DNA from: Epiperipatus broadwayi
Lineage: Eukaryota; Onychophora; Udeonychophora; Euonychophora; Peripatidae
Assembly (NCBI GenBank): GCA_028023455.1
Contig: JAQFVV010000284.1
Coordinates: forward strand, 1 to 64,000
Length of the DNA stretch: 64,000 nt
Reading direction: 5' to 3'
Both the position numbers and the translations under genes were made by a program. A model generated the notes under the pieces. It was not told the DNA's origin. It searched no databases and worked only from the letters and a program-made list of their open reading frames with translations. Of this stretch, positions 12,905 through 27,161 are shown one piece after another. Positions within the stretch are counted from its first letter, which is position 1. The number at the start of each line of letters is the position of its first letter.

Positions 12905-13524
12905 CATAGCACATATATACACCTATATTTTAAAATCTGTCATTTTTACTTTTCAATAGATTTTATTTTTAAAATAGTTTTCCTTAGTCACTTATTTTTT
13001 TTATCAAAGTAATTAAATGCAAGGAAACTTTTAATCTTTTGGAAAAAGCATTTTAATTTTGTAAGTTTTGAAGGCATGCCTGGGTCTTTCAATTACTCTT
13101 TATTGTACTCTATTTTTAATTTATTTGTATAAAGAAATCTGATACTTAATTTTTCATTTATTGTTTTTAAATAAATTTCATATAAGATAAGAATCCTGGT
13201 CAGATTTTTAATTAAGATTAAGTCTGAGATAGAGATTTGCCCTGGGAAAAACTTCTAATTAAAAACGATGCAGGAGATAAGGGTGCACATAAATATCTCT
13301 GGGATTTTGGACTAATTATTATTTGGATTCTCATTTTATTATGCTTGTTAAATTTTATATTTTGTTGTGCTGGCTTATATTTTTAAGATGGCTGTCAGCT
13401 GTTGGGAAATTCAGCTGATATCATACTATGGACCACTATTTGCTTAATAGTGTTAGTCTCTGCAGAATTCTAAAATTACCTACCATGCTAATTCTTTTCT
13501 ACTACATGCAGTGCTAAATCAACC
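12905..13524 (+). repeat. LTR-like direct repeat, left copy
   Basis: About 620 bp that recurs in the same orientation at 15240-15854, starting CATAGCACA and ending GTGCTAAATCAACC. Shared landmarks include TTAATTAAGATTAAGTCTGA, AGATAAGGGTGCACA and the stretch around GATATCATACTAT. The copies differ by many substitutions and small indels, so they are old. Confidence 0.7.
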
Positions 13525-15239
13525 CAATGGTGAACTCTGGATCACAAGTTGTTCCTCGAATATTGTATTATAAAAACTTGAACAAGAACTCATCCCTAAG
13601 ATTACCTCCAGACTCCCAAACATGTAAATGGAAACCAAACTCCTCATCAAAATGTTAAAATGAAATAAAATATGTGCACCACTGAAAGACATATGCTGGT
13701 CCTAATCTTATGCCTTGAAGTAAAATGTTTTCATATTCTAAACAGGGTTTAAATCTCTGTCAAAGTCTCAGCTTAATCTTAAGTAATCCTGTATTTATTA
13801 TAAGTTTTGAATATTTGTTTAATGTTTTTAATTGTCTTATATACTATCTTTTAGTGTATATAGTAGACTCTTAGTTTTAAGACTCCATATTATTATTTTA
13901 TTATGCATTTGTCCAAGAGGGTATTGCCAGTTTATATTTGATATGCTTTGTATTCTTTTCCTTTTTTATATTACTAATGTTGCTAAATACTTGGGAAGAT
14001 ATTAATAATTTTCTTTTAACTCACATGTCCCTCTTTGTTATATTGTAATTAAATTAAATAAATTTCCCAAATAGTAAAAAAAATAAAAAGAAGAGAATGA
14101 GGCACAAATAATGATGATAATTATGATGAATATGATAATTGGAGAAATAAGAAAATGTCAACATGAAATGATAAGAGGAATGTAACAAGAATTAATAGAA
14201 AGTCTGCAAGATATTATGATGGAAATTAAACAAAGTCAGCAGGAACTGGTGGAAGAAAATAGAGAATTCAAACAAAATCAACAGACAATGTTGGCAGAAT
14301 TCAAAGCTGTAATGATAAAGGAAATGAAAGAAATAACACAAAAAGTGATGGAAAAAGTTGAAAAAATCAGGAAGCTATAGAAGTCATAGAAAAACAATCT
14401 AAATTCAGGAAGTTAGACTAATAAAAGAAGGTATGAAAGAAGTGAAAGATAAAGCAAGATAATGTTAGACCAGATAAAGTTCAAATAAAAATAGAAATAA
14501 GCAGAAATGTAATACAGAGAGATAGTCTGGTGAAAAAATTAGAAAATGCAGATCAAGAGATAGAAGGAAAGTATAAGTTAAAGAAATAAAATATTGTAAA
14601 AAAGTTTTTACAATAAAGTAAAAAAAGTTGAATAGGATAACTGTTTGTTTTGAACTTGGATTTAAAACAAAGAAGAGAGTTAGAAAAGAGATTACATAAT
14701 ATGATTTTAAAGCAGAAACATTATCTATTTATGGAAGAATCTTATTTAAAACATTCAAAAAAATTGTAGGAGTTGGATTCTTTCCATTTACTATTATCTA
14801 TGTGATCAATAATAAAGTGAGACACTTCAAAGAGATGTATTTTGCTCAGCAAAAAAATTTTTCAAATATATGAGGTAGAAAATAAAACAGAACATGAAAG
14901 GGATAAGATAAAAACTTATAAGTGCAAGAAAAGACAGGAGGGATTTACCTATATTGAAAAACTAGTTAAAAGAAAGTGTTACTTGTCAGAGATTAGATTT
15001 ATAGAAATTGGACAGACTTTTTTAAAAAAGATATGTTTACATTATTATGAGAAAGGAGAAAGTGTAGTTACTAAAGTAAAATATTTTAGAGGTAGTGCAT
15101 CACAAATATTCATCCAGATTTGTGGCATGATTTGCAGTTGAATCAGATGCTTTATCCATTTCAAAAGTTCCATCCTAAAATTTAAAAAAATAACTTTTAT
15201 TTTAGAAAGTTTTAAATAGAAACTAAATGTTTTGCATGC
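13525..15239 (+). pseudogene. Internal region of a decayed LTR-type element with coiled-coil gag-like relic
   Basis: This lies between two LTR-like direct repeats. At about 14140-14390 a plus-strand frame, with one stop, encodes a Glu/Gln/Lys-rich coiled coil (QDIMMEIKQSQQELVEENRE), like the charged coiled-coil part of the gag relic at 1277-1997. At 14842-15141 a 99-aa open frame, rich in Lys and Ile, has no recognised domain. No pol domain is visible. It is presumably a gag-only, badly decayed element; the LTR reading depends on the flanking repeats. Confidence 0.5.
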
Positions 15240-15854
15240 CATAGCACACATATATTTTTAAATTGTCCCATTTTTACTTTTCAATAGAATTTAATTTTAA
15301 AGTGGTTTTTTTTTTGTTGCTTGATTTTTTTAGCAAAGTAATTAAAGTCAAGCAAACTTTTAATCTTTTGGAAAAAAACATTTTAATTTTGAAACTTTGA
15401 TTGCATTTCTGGGTCTTTTAATTGTGTTACTGTACTCCATTTTTATTTTTTTTGTAAAAAAAAAAACTAAGATTTAATTTACATTTACTTTTTGTAAAAT
15501 GAATTTTGTATAAGATAGGAGCCTTGATAAGATTTTTAATTAAGATTAAGTCTGAGATAGAGATTTTCCATTGGGAAAATGTCTAATTAAAGATGGTGTG
15601 TGAGATAAGGGTGCACACAAATAGCCTTGGAATATTGGACTAATTATTATTTGGTTTTTCATTTTATTCTACCTGTTGAATATTATATTATGATGTGCTG
15701 CCTTATATTTTAAAAATTGTTGTCTGCTGATAAGAAATTCTGCTGATATCATACTATAGACCACTATTTGCTAAAAAAAACATTACTGTCTGCAGAATGC
15801 TAAAATTAAATGCCATAATGAATATTTCCTAAAACAGGCAGTGCTAAATCAACC
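15240..15854 (+). repeat. LTR-like direct repeat, right copy
   Basis: Partner of 12905-13524, offset by about 2,330 bp. Sequence after 15854 no longer matches the left copy. Confidence 0.7.
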
Positions 15855-17912
<2,058 letters not shown>

Positions 17913-17925
<13 letters not shown>

Positions 17926-17950
17926 TATATATATATATATAATAAATAGA

Positions 17951-17997
<47 letters not shown>
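17913..17997. repeat. (TA)n-rich tract, right flank of PLE palindrome
   Basis: TA runs interrupted by TACATA and AATAAATAGAATAC. It mirrors the tract on the left of the palindrome. Confidence 0.95.
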
Positions 17998-17999
<2 letters not shown>

Positions 18000-19140
18000 A
18001 TTCTCACCAAATGAAAACTAAGATTCACTTGATTTTCTGGCTAACTATGGGATAAATATTAGTCGAGTTACGTAAACAAGTACTATTAAAAATTAATACT
18101 ATTTTGACTACATCAAAATACACTACTAACTTACAGTATCTAATAAAGTCAATATTTTCTAATAATTAACAATAATAGACTTATTAAATTGAAATATAAT
18201 AATTTATGTTCACATTAAATAATTAGGGTTCCAACTAGAATACTCAACTTGTTAATTTTTCTAATAAATGTAATTTATGACTAGCTCATTATTATAAATA
18301 AAATATGGTTTGATTAAAATATATGTGATTATGACACTGTTTGCACGAGACATTCACCATTGTACAATGGCTTAAACATTGAGGATACATCTCTAAACAT
18401 ACATTCACAATGCATAAGAATATGACCCCACTAAATTCACATATTAAAACTATCATGTAATATTGTCATGTCTTTAAACACACAAATAATAATCCTAACA
18501 AAAGAATTTAATAAATTAATTACTATTCCTTTAATAGAAAATACTAATTGAAAATTTAACAACACCTTTTAATAAAATTTTACAATTCTTTTAAAAGTAA
18601 TCTCAACTTCGTTTCTACACTAATAATAAAACAAATTAATTAATACCATATAATTAAATATGATGAGAGATTTTACATAATCTCTAACTACTCTTACAAA
18701 AATAATACCAATAATAAGAAACAAGAATACCTTAAATGACTCTTAACATTAAATGTATTTAACAATTAATGTTTAGCAATAAACATAAATAAAATAATAA
18801 GATTCTGAAAAAATACTGTATAATCTTTTACTTATTCATGTTGAAAACATAAAATATAATGCATTTTAAGGTAGTGGCAGTATTAATTATCTCAAATTGG
18901 TGTTGGAACATTTAAAAATAATCATTGATGTTTATGACTTCTATAATAATATTATTTATATACTTTATTCTGATTCATGTAATAGTAAGGATCTACAACT
19001 TCAAAAGATCCACACCACAGCATGGTACTCTTTCTATGCAAAAGCACATAAATATGCTGTTTACAATGCCACTCATAGATCATTTAGATGTTGAAAAAGT
19101 CAAGATTTCTCCAACATCACTAGCATGTGAATATTATCAT
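17998..19140. other. Gene-free AT-rich stretch
   Basis: No gene recognised. Two short overlapping plus-strand ORFs at 18897-19149 have no known motif and no supporting context. Confidence 0.5.
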
Positions 19141-20060
19141 CCACACTAATACTCAGTACTACTAATGATAATTGCAACCTATTCACATTACCAACTTATG
19201 ATTTCTTCAAGCTACTTCAATGTCAACAACTAGGAGATGTCATAAAATGTATTTATCAACATCCTAACCGAAGATATCTAATAGTGGAATTTCATAATGC
19301 AAAAAAAAAAGCTTTTCAAAAGAAGTCAACTCTGCCTCAAGCAATGTTACTTAATTAAAATCGAGATGAATAGGCCCACAATAGCATATGGCCTAGCTCA
19401 AAACTGTTACTTTTTTCTCAGAACTTGACTTGCAATGACTTTTAGCAAAATATGGAGTAATTACCAACTTTAAATATCTAACTGAGAAAAGGGCAGACCT
19501 TGAGCTACCATCAAACAATGCTGTATTCTCCCTTAAGCTTAACAAAGGTTACACTCCAATTGACATTCCCTCAACATTTCAGGAGAGGAAATGTCCCATC
19601 TTTATTTCAATCCATGGTCTATGCTTTTTTGTGGCAATCACACACATCTAGTTAAATCATGTCTAAACAGAGTATGTGAAACATGCGACATCAGAAAAAC
19701 AAAGATAAACTACATAGATTGCATTTGAAAAAATATTCTATCCCTTATTTAACCTTAGGCCAAAAGTTCACAGTTAAACTAAGGTCAATCTATCTGATAC
19801 ATTGATGTATTCAATGCAGCATGATATAACAGCACCAATACCATACTGTCAGGAATGTACATCTGAACGGCATGGTTATAGAAGACATTGACTCTCATCC
19901 AGACAGGAATACTACATCTGTCTGACAAGAAGACCGATAAAAAAAACCCATAGGAAGGGACTGCATTTTCCATCTTACTATCCCATTCCATAGGCAAAAA
20001 AAGTGTGTGCAGTGTATAATGCGATCCTGCACATAGAGAATCTCATAATACATCTACTAA
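19141..20060 (+). pseudogene. Unassigned decayed coding-like region, possibly retroelement gag-like
   Basis: Composition is less AT-rich than the flanks. Around 19590-19730 one plus-strand frame has closely spaced Cys and His residues (CGNHTHLVKSC, then CETC), faintly like a zinc-knuckle region of a retroelement ORF1 or gag. Frames are broken throughout and the minus-strand ORF at 19785-19997 has no recognised domain. I do not recognise a family. Treat it as a repeat relic of unknown type. Confidence 0.25.
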
Positions 20061-21392
20061 TTACACTAATATATCCAATCCACTGACCCAATTTAACTAC
20101 AAAGCAAATAACCTAAGATTACCCTTTTTTAAACTAACATATATAACTTTACAAATCTATGCAGCCATTCATGACCAACTTAAATTTAACATTTATATAA
20201 GTTTGCATAGATGAATTTTATAAAAGTTTGTTTTATAATGTTGAGTATAGATAGACTACATAGATTAAACGGTTAAAAACATTTCAAAATAAACATAAAC
20301 GATCAAAATATAAAGACATTGATGGAATTTCAGAGGGAAATTTACAAGAAACCCAATGGCATTCATCATAAGATGCTGCATTGACACCAATAACTTAAAA
20401 GACATCCAAATAAATACATTTTTTTAGATATTCAACATGAGATATTATTTTTACCGAATGTCTATAGATTTTAATCAAATATGAAAATGAAAACATAATT
20501 AAACATTAATGAATTCATGCAGTCATCAATACCCAACTTAATTTTAATGCATTTAAATAATTTATCCAATAAATATTAATAAAAAAATGGAAAATGATTT
20601 TTAGCAAACTCAAATGTATAAAAATTAAACATTATTAATTGATTTCAAAAGTCAGATTAAAGTTCATTTAAAAAAAATAGGTTGAGCTTATAAAATCTTG
20701 AAAGTTATTAATTATTTTTTTAAAATTTTTCATCTATATCTCTTACAGTAGAAGAGCTCCTGGTTCCTGCTGTCAATTCCCATGAAGTCTTTATTTGAAG
20801 ACCAGTCTATCTGAAGGTGGCCTTAGCTGGTTCAATCCTGGTATTACAGTCATTTCATTTTTAAATAAGTAAGAGAGAGTGACAGGTGCAACTTATCACA
20901 CCTCTGAATACAATCAAGCTGGAACTGTTCTTAATTTCAATATTTTTCCTTTTATACTGATCGTCCGGATTCACTGAACGATGGTTTCCTGTTCCAAATT
21001 TTGATTATTGTCCAAGCCTTTATTGCTGCTTCTATTGGACATCTAATTTTTTGTTCTCTTATCTATATCTTTCATCTAACTTTTTTATATAAGAGGCCCA
21101 AGGGCTAGTTTGCTTTTCATATAATTTATAAAACAATCATTTCCATTTACAAAAATATTTTATCATTAGATCTTGTACTTTTTTTATAAAAAAGTACGTT
21201 CAAATATTTTTTTTAAAAAAAAAAAGAAAATAATACTTTTAAAGTTTTCATTCAATCTGTATGATATATTATTTACATTAAACACCTTTTAATTTGTTTA
21301 GCTTTTAGTTTTTATTTACGAATTTAAAAAAAAAGTTTTATTCTAATTTTAAATTAATATAACAGCATATACTGTTACAATATATATATATA
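20061..21392. other. Gene-free stretch
   Basis: AT-rich. A GC-richer patch at 20750-21110 carries no recognisable gene. Confidence 0.5.
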
Positions 21393-21445
21393 TATGAAAA
21401 GAAAGTTACTGTTAACACTAACTCAAATAATTATAGAAAATATAC

Positions 21446-21565
21446 AAACCATTATACAATTACAAATATCCAGTAGCACCCTCTGTTTAAAGATCTATAT
21501 CTCAATAATAGCAAACCTTAAAATGATACCACTTTAAGGTTGTATGCTAAACGATGTTAAATATT
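21446..21565 (+). repeat. Inverted repeat, left
   Basis: Pairs with 24327-24446. Diagnostic stretches are ATATCCAGTAGCACCCTCTG and CTTAAAATGATACCACTTTA. Confidence 0.85.
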
Positions 21566-21614
21566 GAAATACAGACAAACTCAAACACAGAGAGTTTGTC
21601 TGTATTTCAATATT
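21560..21614. repeat. Perfect 23-bp stem hairpin
   Basis: 21560-21582 and 21592-21614 are exact reverse complements around a 9-nt loop (AAACACAGA). It lies at the inner edge of the left inverted repeat. It could be a nested fold-back remnant. Stem and loop sizes resemble a small-RNA precursor, but nothing shows expression. Confidence 0.85.
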
Positions 21615-22399
21615 GAAACAGTAAGGTCTGCTTTGCAAATCTTCATTTCACCTTTTCTCACCTACTTCCTACCCTCATACCTTAGTTTGAACCCTAATCT
21701 ATCATAGTGTGTCTGCAATACACTTGTATACCGAAAATCCCGCCTAATTTTAAACCATGAGCACAATGCTCGTATTATATATATAACTTATTCCCAAATA
21801 AAATAAAATATTATGAATTATGTATTTGTTCACATAATTTACATTTATTAAAAAGTAAGTTATATAAGTCGTAATTGCACACACACTATGATATCCATTT
21901 TAAAACATATCAAAATTATAAATTGTTAAAGTTATTTTGTTTGAATCTATTTACAAATATATTACCGTCGTAATATATTTTGATTTAAAATAAAATTCAT
22001 TTAGTAAATATTCGTTTAGTAAATAGATTCAAATATTGCAATTTAAAAAGTAAAATCATTTTCTTTAATTTAATAAAAGTTATTCCAAATATTTCTGTTA
22101 AAGTCAATGAGGGACAATAGTTTAATTAGTAAATGTTGTATAAGTTTATCTAAAAACAGCAGATGTCCACTTAAGGTTTTCTTTAATTAATAAAAGTAAT
22201 TTTTAACTAAATCTAGTTTGTAATTCGAATGTCAACAGGGAAATTAACAAAATAAATTAATTAATGTTGAATTCCTTTAGACATTCTGATGATTTAATTA
22301 CAGCTGATAAGTCTGATATTTTTGTAATGCTCTAGGGCAGTTCTATTGTTAAATTCCACTATAAAAAGGAGGTTTTTCTTTTGTTCTCCAGTTAGTTAG

Positions 22400-22618
22400 T
22401 TGTTTTTTTATTCTAATGTGTCTAAGAGAAATCATTCTGTGTTCTATTCTAATAATTTGCTAACCTTGACATGTCCAAGTAGAGGCGTTAAGATGGCTAT
22501 GGCCCCTCAGAATAGCCAGCTGCTGCTCCATACCATCGGAAGTTATCACACGGACCCCGGAACTGCTGCTGCCGCTGCCAAAAATATGAACATTCCAGAT
22601 TTTGCTGCTGAATTATAA
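22400..22618 (+). other. GC-rich short ORF, unassigned
   Basis: A 72-aa open frame whose second half is unusually GC-rich for the window (an Ala-rich run then IPDFAAEL). Shortly downstream is an AG|GTAACC sequence that could be a splice donor. No domain is recognised. It might be a captured exon, a pseudogene fragment or chance within the element. Confidence 0.25.
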
Positions 22619-24326
22619 AACCTGCTGAACATCTACCTGCAAATGTGTCTCTAGAGGTAACCTAAATTAACCCAAGAGCTCTTGTGATAACTAACATGCT
22701 ATAGCTATTTAAAATTGTTTCCCTTATATTTCACATAACTTCCTTATGTATTTCTTTAATGTGTTTAAATATACTCAACATTTTGCTCTCTATCCTTGGG
22801 TTAATATTTTCTATTTATAAAGCTTTCTTTTATTTTATTATGATAATGTGTCAGAATCGTCTTTGACCGAGTGAACTATTCCCTTTATTGAAAGTAAGAC
22901 ACCACTATTAAGGCATGTTTTAAATATATAATTTTCCAATTTTATTATCTTGCAAATCACTCGTTCAAAGGCGATTCTTTTCTTTAATATAATATAATCA
23001 CATAGTTTAAAATCTACATGTTATTGATTTTAATCTAATATAAGAGTATGTGCGAAGTCAATGGTTAAATGTGTCCCTTAATGCATGATTATGTATATAA
23101 ATCTATACTTACTTTTAAACCAGCAAGCATGCATTTTCCTATTTTAATTACCATGTTCTACTTTAATTATAAAGTTCATCATTGATGTCGAGAATGTGCG
23201 GACCCTTTTAAATGAATTTCGGGGAGTTTGATTGGGCATTTCTCTTAATCCGAGTAAAACCCATTTAGTATGTTTTTATATACACTAGTCTCGTATTGCT
23301 GGTACATGAATTGGTTGTTGAGACCACTTTGTTTTATTTTCCAAGGATTCTTTACATGGCTAAGGCCGTTCTCTCCACGCTTGTGGTTTTCAGGCAGAGG
23401 GTGCCCCAAATGACACCCATGGGAATTAAACGCAATCGTCACACAGTCGCTAAGTTTTGGCTGTTTGCCAAAATACTTTCCTATGGGTTAGCAGCGAGAT
23501 GCCCTCCGTAATTATTCCGGATCTCCAATATTGTTTTATTTTATATTTATTTTACAAAGCATCCGTGACTTAAACGTGTCACACCCTCCAACTTTAATAA
23601 ATTCATTGTCAGCAATACTGACCTCCCAATGCAACTCTATTATTATTATTCTCAAATAAATGCCTTGATCCCATTCCCACTTTGTTGCTTAGTAAGCTTT
23701 AGTCCATGCTATTCTCGAAATCAATAAATATTTTAGAACACTTAATTTTCAAATATTTTCTTAAACTTGTATAATTACTCAAAGCACCTCGCACATGTTC
23801 CTATCTCATCAAGCACATTATCGTAATGCTATTAGCCCGAGAAATAAAATATATCACTTTGCTTTATAACCTTTTATCATTTATTGAAATATAATGCCAA
23901 CAATTATTTAATATGCGTCCCTGTCTCATATAAGCAGACAGTGGCATTATATATATATTTATATAAATAAATTGTGTGAAATTATTTAAAACTAAATTTG
24001 ATCTCTTATTTTATTTGATTCCTATCACTGTCTCGGTCTATATATATATATATTCTGCATTTCGTTTGTAAATCCATAGACATTAATTAGCCACCCAAAC
24101 TTCTTTTAGTATAGTGTCTTTTGTTTCTCCCTGACCACCAGGCACCGGTCAAAGGTTATACTAGTAGTGGCACCAGATGCATTATCACATAGATGGCGCT
24201 GTGAAATTTGGGCTTTAGATTCGAACTTAGTATATCTAGAAGGCAACCCTTCCTAGAATGTTCAGTTTCATGTCTGGGGTTTGAATTCTGCAGTGTGTTA
24301 GCAAAATAGACGATTCTGACCATTAC

Positions 24327-24446
24327 AATATTTAACATCATTTAGCATACAACCTTAAAGTGGTATCATTTTAAGGTTTGCTATTATTGAGATATAGATC
24401 TATAAACAGAGGGCGTTACTGGATATTTGTAATTGTATAATGATTT
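24327..24446 (-). repeat. Inverted repeat, right
   Basis: Reverse complement of 21446-21565. It runs into (TA)n at 24448-24466, directly against the first base of LTR1. Confidence 0.85.
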
Positions 24447-25431
24447 GTATATATATATATATATATTATAATAGTAACTTCTTCCAGTTATTATTATTGG
24501 TCTAACGTGCTTTTATCTCTTATGAAATTATTTATAAATATAAATTTTATTTGACTATTTTATTATGTATACATATATATACTATTTTATATATATGTGT
24601 GAACTTTAAACAATATATATATTAATGTCAAGTTTTTGAGTAAAATGCTAGATTTGAATTAGAGTAATAAATAATTTTATATATATTTTATTATTAAATC
24701 TTAATGTCTATTGAACATTTAATATTTGAATTAAGCATGAACTTTGTAACAACACACGAGCAGATTTATTCGTTCTCTTGTTATTAAACGGGAAGAAAAA
24801 GAAAATCATTTCTCTTTAAAATAACTTTTTCTTTTATAAATATTATTGTTCAATGATTGGAATTTAAATATTAACTTTTCCAAATTAAGATAATCTGTGG
24901 ATTAAAAGTCTGCAAAGAAAATATTTTAATTTTCTATTAAATATTAAAGGAATAGCAATATAAAAAAAAGAACGTCTGTTTAAGTTTTTTGGAAACTACA
25001 TTGTTTTAACACTTCCGTTATTCTTCGGATATATATAAATTTAAAATAATTATATATATATAGGATAAAACAATGTGCTTTGAGTAGTATAATATAATAA
25101 AAGGTTTTGAAACCAACTTTGCATGCTATTTTAAAATATTTTGAAATATTGGATATATAGAACGTCTAATGATATTCGAAAAATGGAGAATAAGAATATC
25201 CACATTCGAAGAATATTTACTTTATTTCATATCAATAAAATCATTGGATATTATTAACAGTTTATCAATTAAGGATAAATAAAATCATCATTATACCAAT
25301 GGATTAATAATATACTTCGTAAAAGATCTTCATTAGGATGATGAACTATAGACTTCAATATCTACTCTCAACTCTGGAAAATAAGTTTTCTTTATTATTT
25401 ATTTATATATAGTATAATAATGCTTACATTA

Positions 25432-25433
<2 letters not shown>

Positions 25434-25518
<85 letters not shown>

Positions 25519-25519
25519 C
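25434..25519. repeat. (ATT)n microsatellite in LTR1
   Basis: About 86 bp of ATT repeats. LTR2 and LTR3 have only about five units at the homologous place, so it expanded after insertion. Confidence 0.95.
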
Positions 25520-26081
25520 TTTATTTCAAATTTGGCATCACATCAATATATCTTATTAGGAAAATTATATTTAGTATTAAATATAATTAATTGAAAGCTT
25601 GACATAATTCATCAAATTGGATGAAGGATATAAAGAATAGTTATTATTTAATAGATATTTTAAACAGGATTATATTGTATTTACTACATAATATTGTAAA
25701 CGTTCAATGTATTTTCTTTATCAAAAATACATATAATATATGTTATACAATTGTAAATAGTACTTATATATTAGTAATTATGAAACATATAAATAAGAAT
25801 GGTAAATAAATTAATAAGTTACATAAATTATTAATTTTTGAATCCAGATATTGTTTTTATATATCTGTTAATTTAAACTATTTTCTTTAATTTTTGAAAG
25901 TTTATTATAGTATTAAATTTTATCATAGGGTATTAAATAAGAATATTATTTATTAATATTTTTAAAATGGTAAAATTCATCTGTATTTATTTATTAATAT
26001 TTTATTATCTATTATATTATATTTTTTATTGTTTATTAAATATTGATTTATTAACTTGATCTCTTTGTCTAATCATTATTG

Positions 26082-26084
<3 letters not shown>

Positions 26085-26133
<49 letters not shown>
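26085..26133. repeat. (TA)n microsatellite in LTR1
   Basis: TA run of about 49 bp. LTR3 has a short TA stretch here, and LTR2 has the adapter-like sequence and palindrome instead. Confidence 0.95.
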
Positions 26134-26135
<2 letters not shown>

Positions 26136-26686
26136 TAGTATTATAAATATCATATGAATATTAATTATTAGTTAATGCTTATATAAAGACGTTTTAAATA
26201 ATAAATTGTTTTGAATTATACCTGATAAGAGCTAATTGCAAATTCTCCATGAGTTTGAATATTGTGGCATAATGGTGACTGAAAAAGGGATAAAAGATGG
26301 ATGAACTAGTCTAAATTATATTAAAACTTATTTAAAGATTATTGAGCTAGCATAATAAAGATAGATATAATTATGGACTTATTATTTCATTGATAAATTT
26401 CTAGCATTCTACCTGAAGACCCAAAGTCCGATTGAAGTGAAATACATATCCTCTTTCTAGGGAATTTAATCATTCCCTTATATTTAACAAGACCAACTTA
26501 GACTTTAAATATAATCCATTCTGTTATATTTGGCGGACCTAACTATGAGGCATTAAGTTAATGATTTCCAAGCATTAAATATAATCGATTATGTTATATT
26601 TGACACATCAACTGGGATGATTAAATGCCATTCCATTATATTTGGTGCCTCAACTAGGGCTATCAAATAGGCCATCCCATTATAAG

Positions 26687-26704
26687 TGGTGCACAACGTT
26701 TTAG
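26687..26704 (+). other. Primer-binding site of tandem element, copy 1
   Basis: TGGTGCACAACG starts two bases after the LTR1 end. Position and the TGG start (pairing with a tRNA 3' CCA) fit a PBS. The tRNA species is not identified. Confidence 0.6.
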
Positions 26705-27161
26705 GCATTGAACATTTAAGTTCATCACAGGTATAAATTATATACTATTACATATTTATTATATTAACGGGAGCTTTGAATCAATAATTTTATATTATTA
26801 CACATAGTGAAAAAGTCATGGATAGATTAATTGATTATTCTTAGTAACAAGTATGTTGTTATGAAGATTCATAGGGTGTTTATAATTACAAGATTAATAT
26901 AAATAAAAAAATGATAATATATATAATATGATTTAGAGAGATCAATATTTAAATAACTAATTATTAAATTATGTTTTAAACAAGAGTTGAGTGGGATAAA
27001 GTTTTTCTATAGACATATATGTTTAAAAATATATACATATATCATTAGAACATTATAAGTATATATTAATAGCATGAGGTGGTAGAGAACTTTATGATAT
27101 AATATTTTGAATATAAAAATATATAACCTTGTGTAATATTTGAATTAAGTTAAAATTTGTT
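26705..27161. other. Leader of tandem element, copy 1
   Basis: Noncoding AT-rich leader between PBS and the first open frame. Nearly identical to 32467-32923. Confidence 0.7.

Larger units (their letters stand above)
21393..24447. mobile_element. Element bounded by ~119-bp inverted repeats
   Basis: Left repeat 21446-21565 and right repeat 24327-24446 are strong reverse complements. Both contain the CCCTCTGT-type core and the stretch TCTATATCTCAATAATAG. Outer sequence on the left (21393-21445, GAAAGTTACTGTTAACACTA) recurs in the compact element at 57983-58197 but is missing on the right, where (TA)n and LTR1 begin. The interior (~2.8 kb) has three GC-richer patches (22400-22680, 23180-23520, 24140-24320) and no recognised transposase. 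It is probably a nonautonomous DNA transposon, or two MITEs trapping unrelated sequence. Confidence 0.6.
24467..26684 (+). mobile_element. LTR1 of tandem LTR retrotransposon array (2,218 bp)
   Basis: Starts TATAATAGTAACTTC and ends ATTATA, giving short inverted tips (TATAAY...RTTATA) instead of the usual TG...CA. The start is fixed by alignment with LTR2 and LTR3, which begin directly after polypurine tracts; the end is fixed by LTR3, after which similarity stops. It carries private expansions absent from LTR2 and LTR3: (ATT)n at 25434-25519 and (TA)n at 26085-26133. The 62-aa ORF at 25621-25809 is hydrophobic, lies inside the LTR and is probably not a gene. The insertion site is a (TA)n tract. 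Confidence 0.85.

Noticed and set aside
12905-15854. CRISPR-like or other prokaryotic array from the spaced repeats
   Set aside because: Two long diverged direct repeats in AT-rich eukaryotic DNA; nothing prokaryotic is present.
23296-23511. 71-aa ORF as a host exon, overlapped by a 65-aa ORF on the other strand (23245-23442)
   Set aside because: Open on both strands, no recognised domain and no convincing splice context. GC-rich patches give longer chance ORFs.
25621-25809. 62-aa hydrophobic ORF in LTR1, identical in LTR2 (31380-31568)
   Set aside because: It lies inside an LTR and is broken in LTR3. Its identity reflects recent LTR duplication, so there is no sign that it is a gene.
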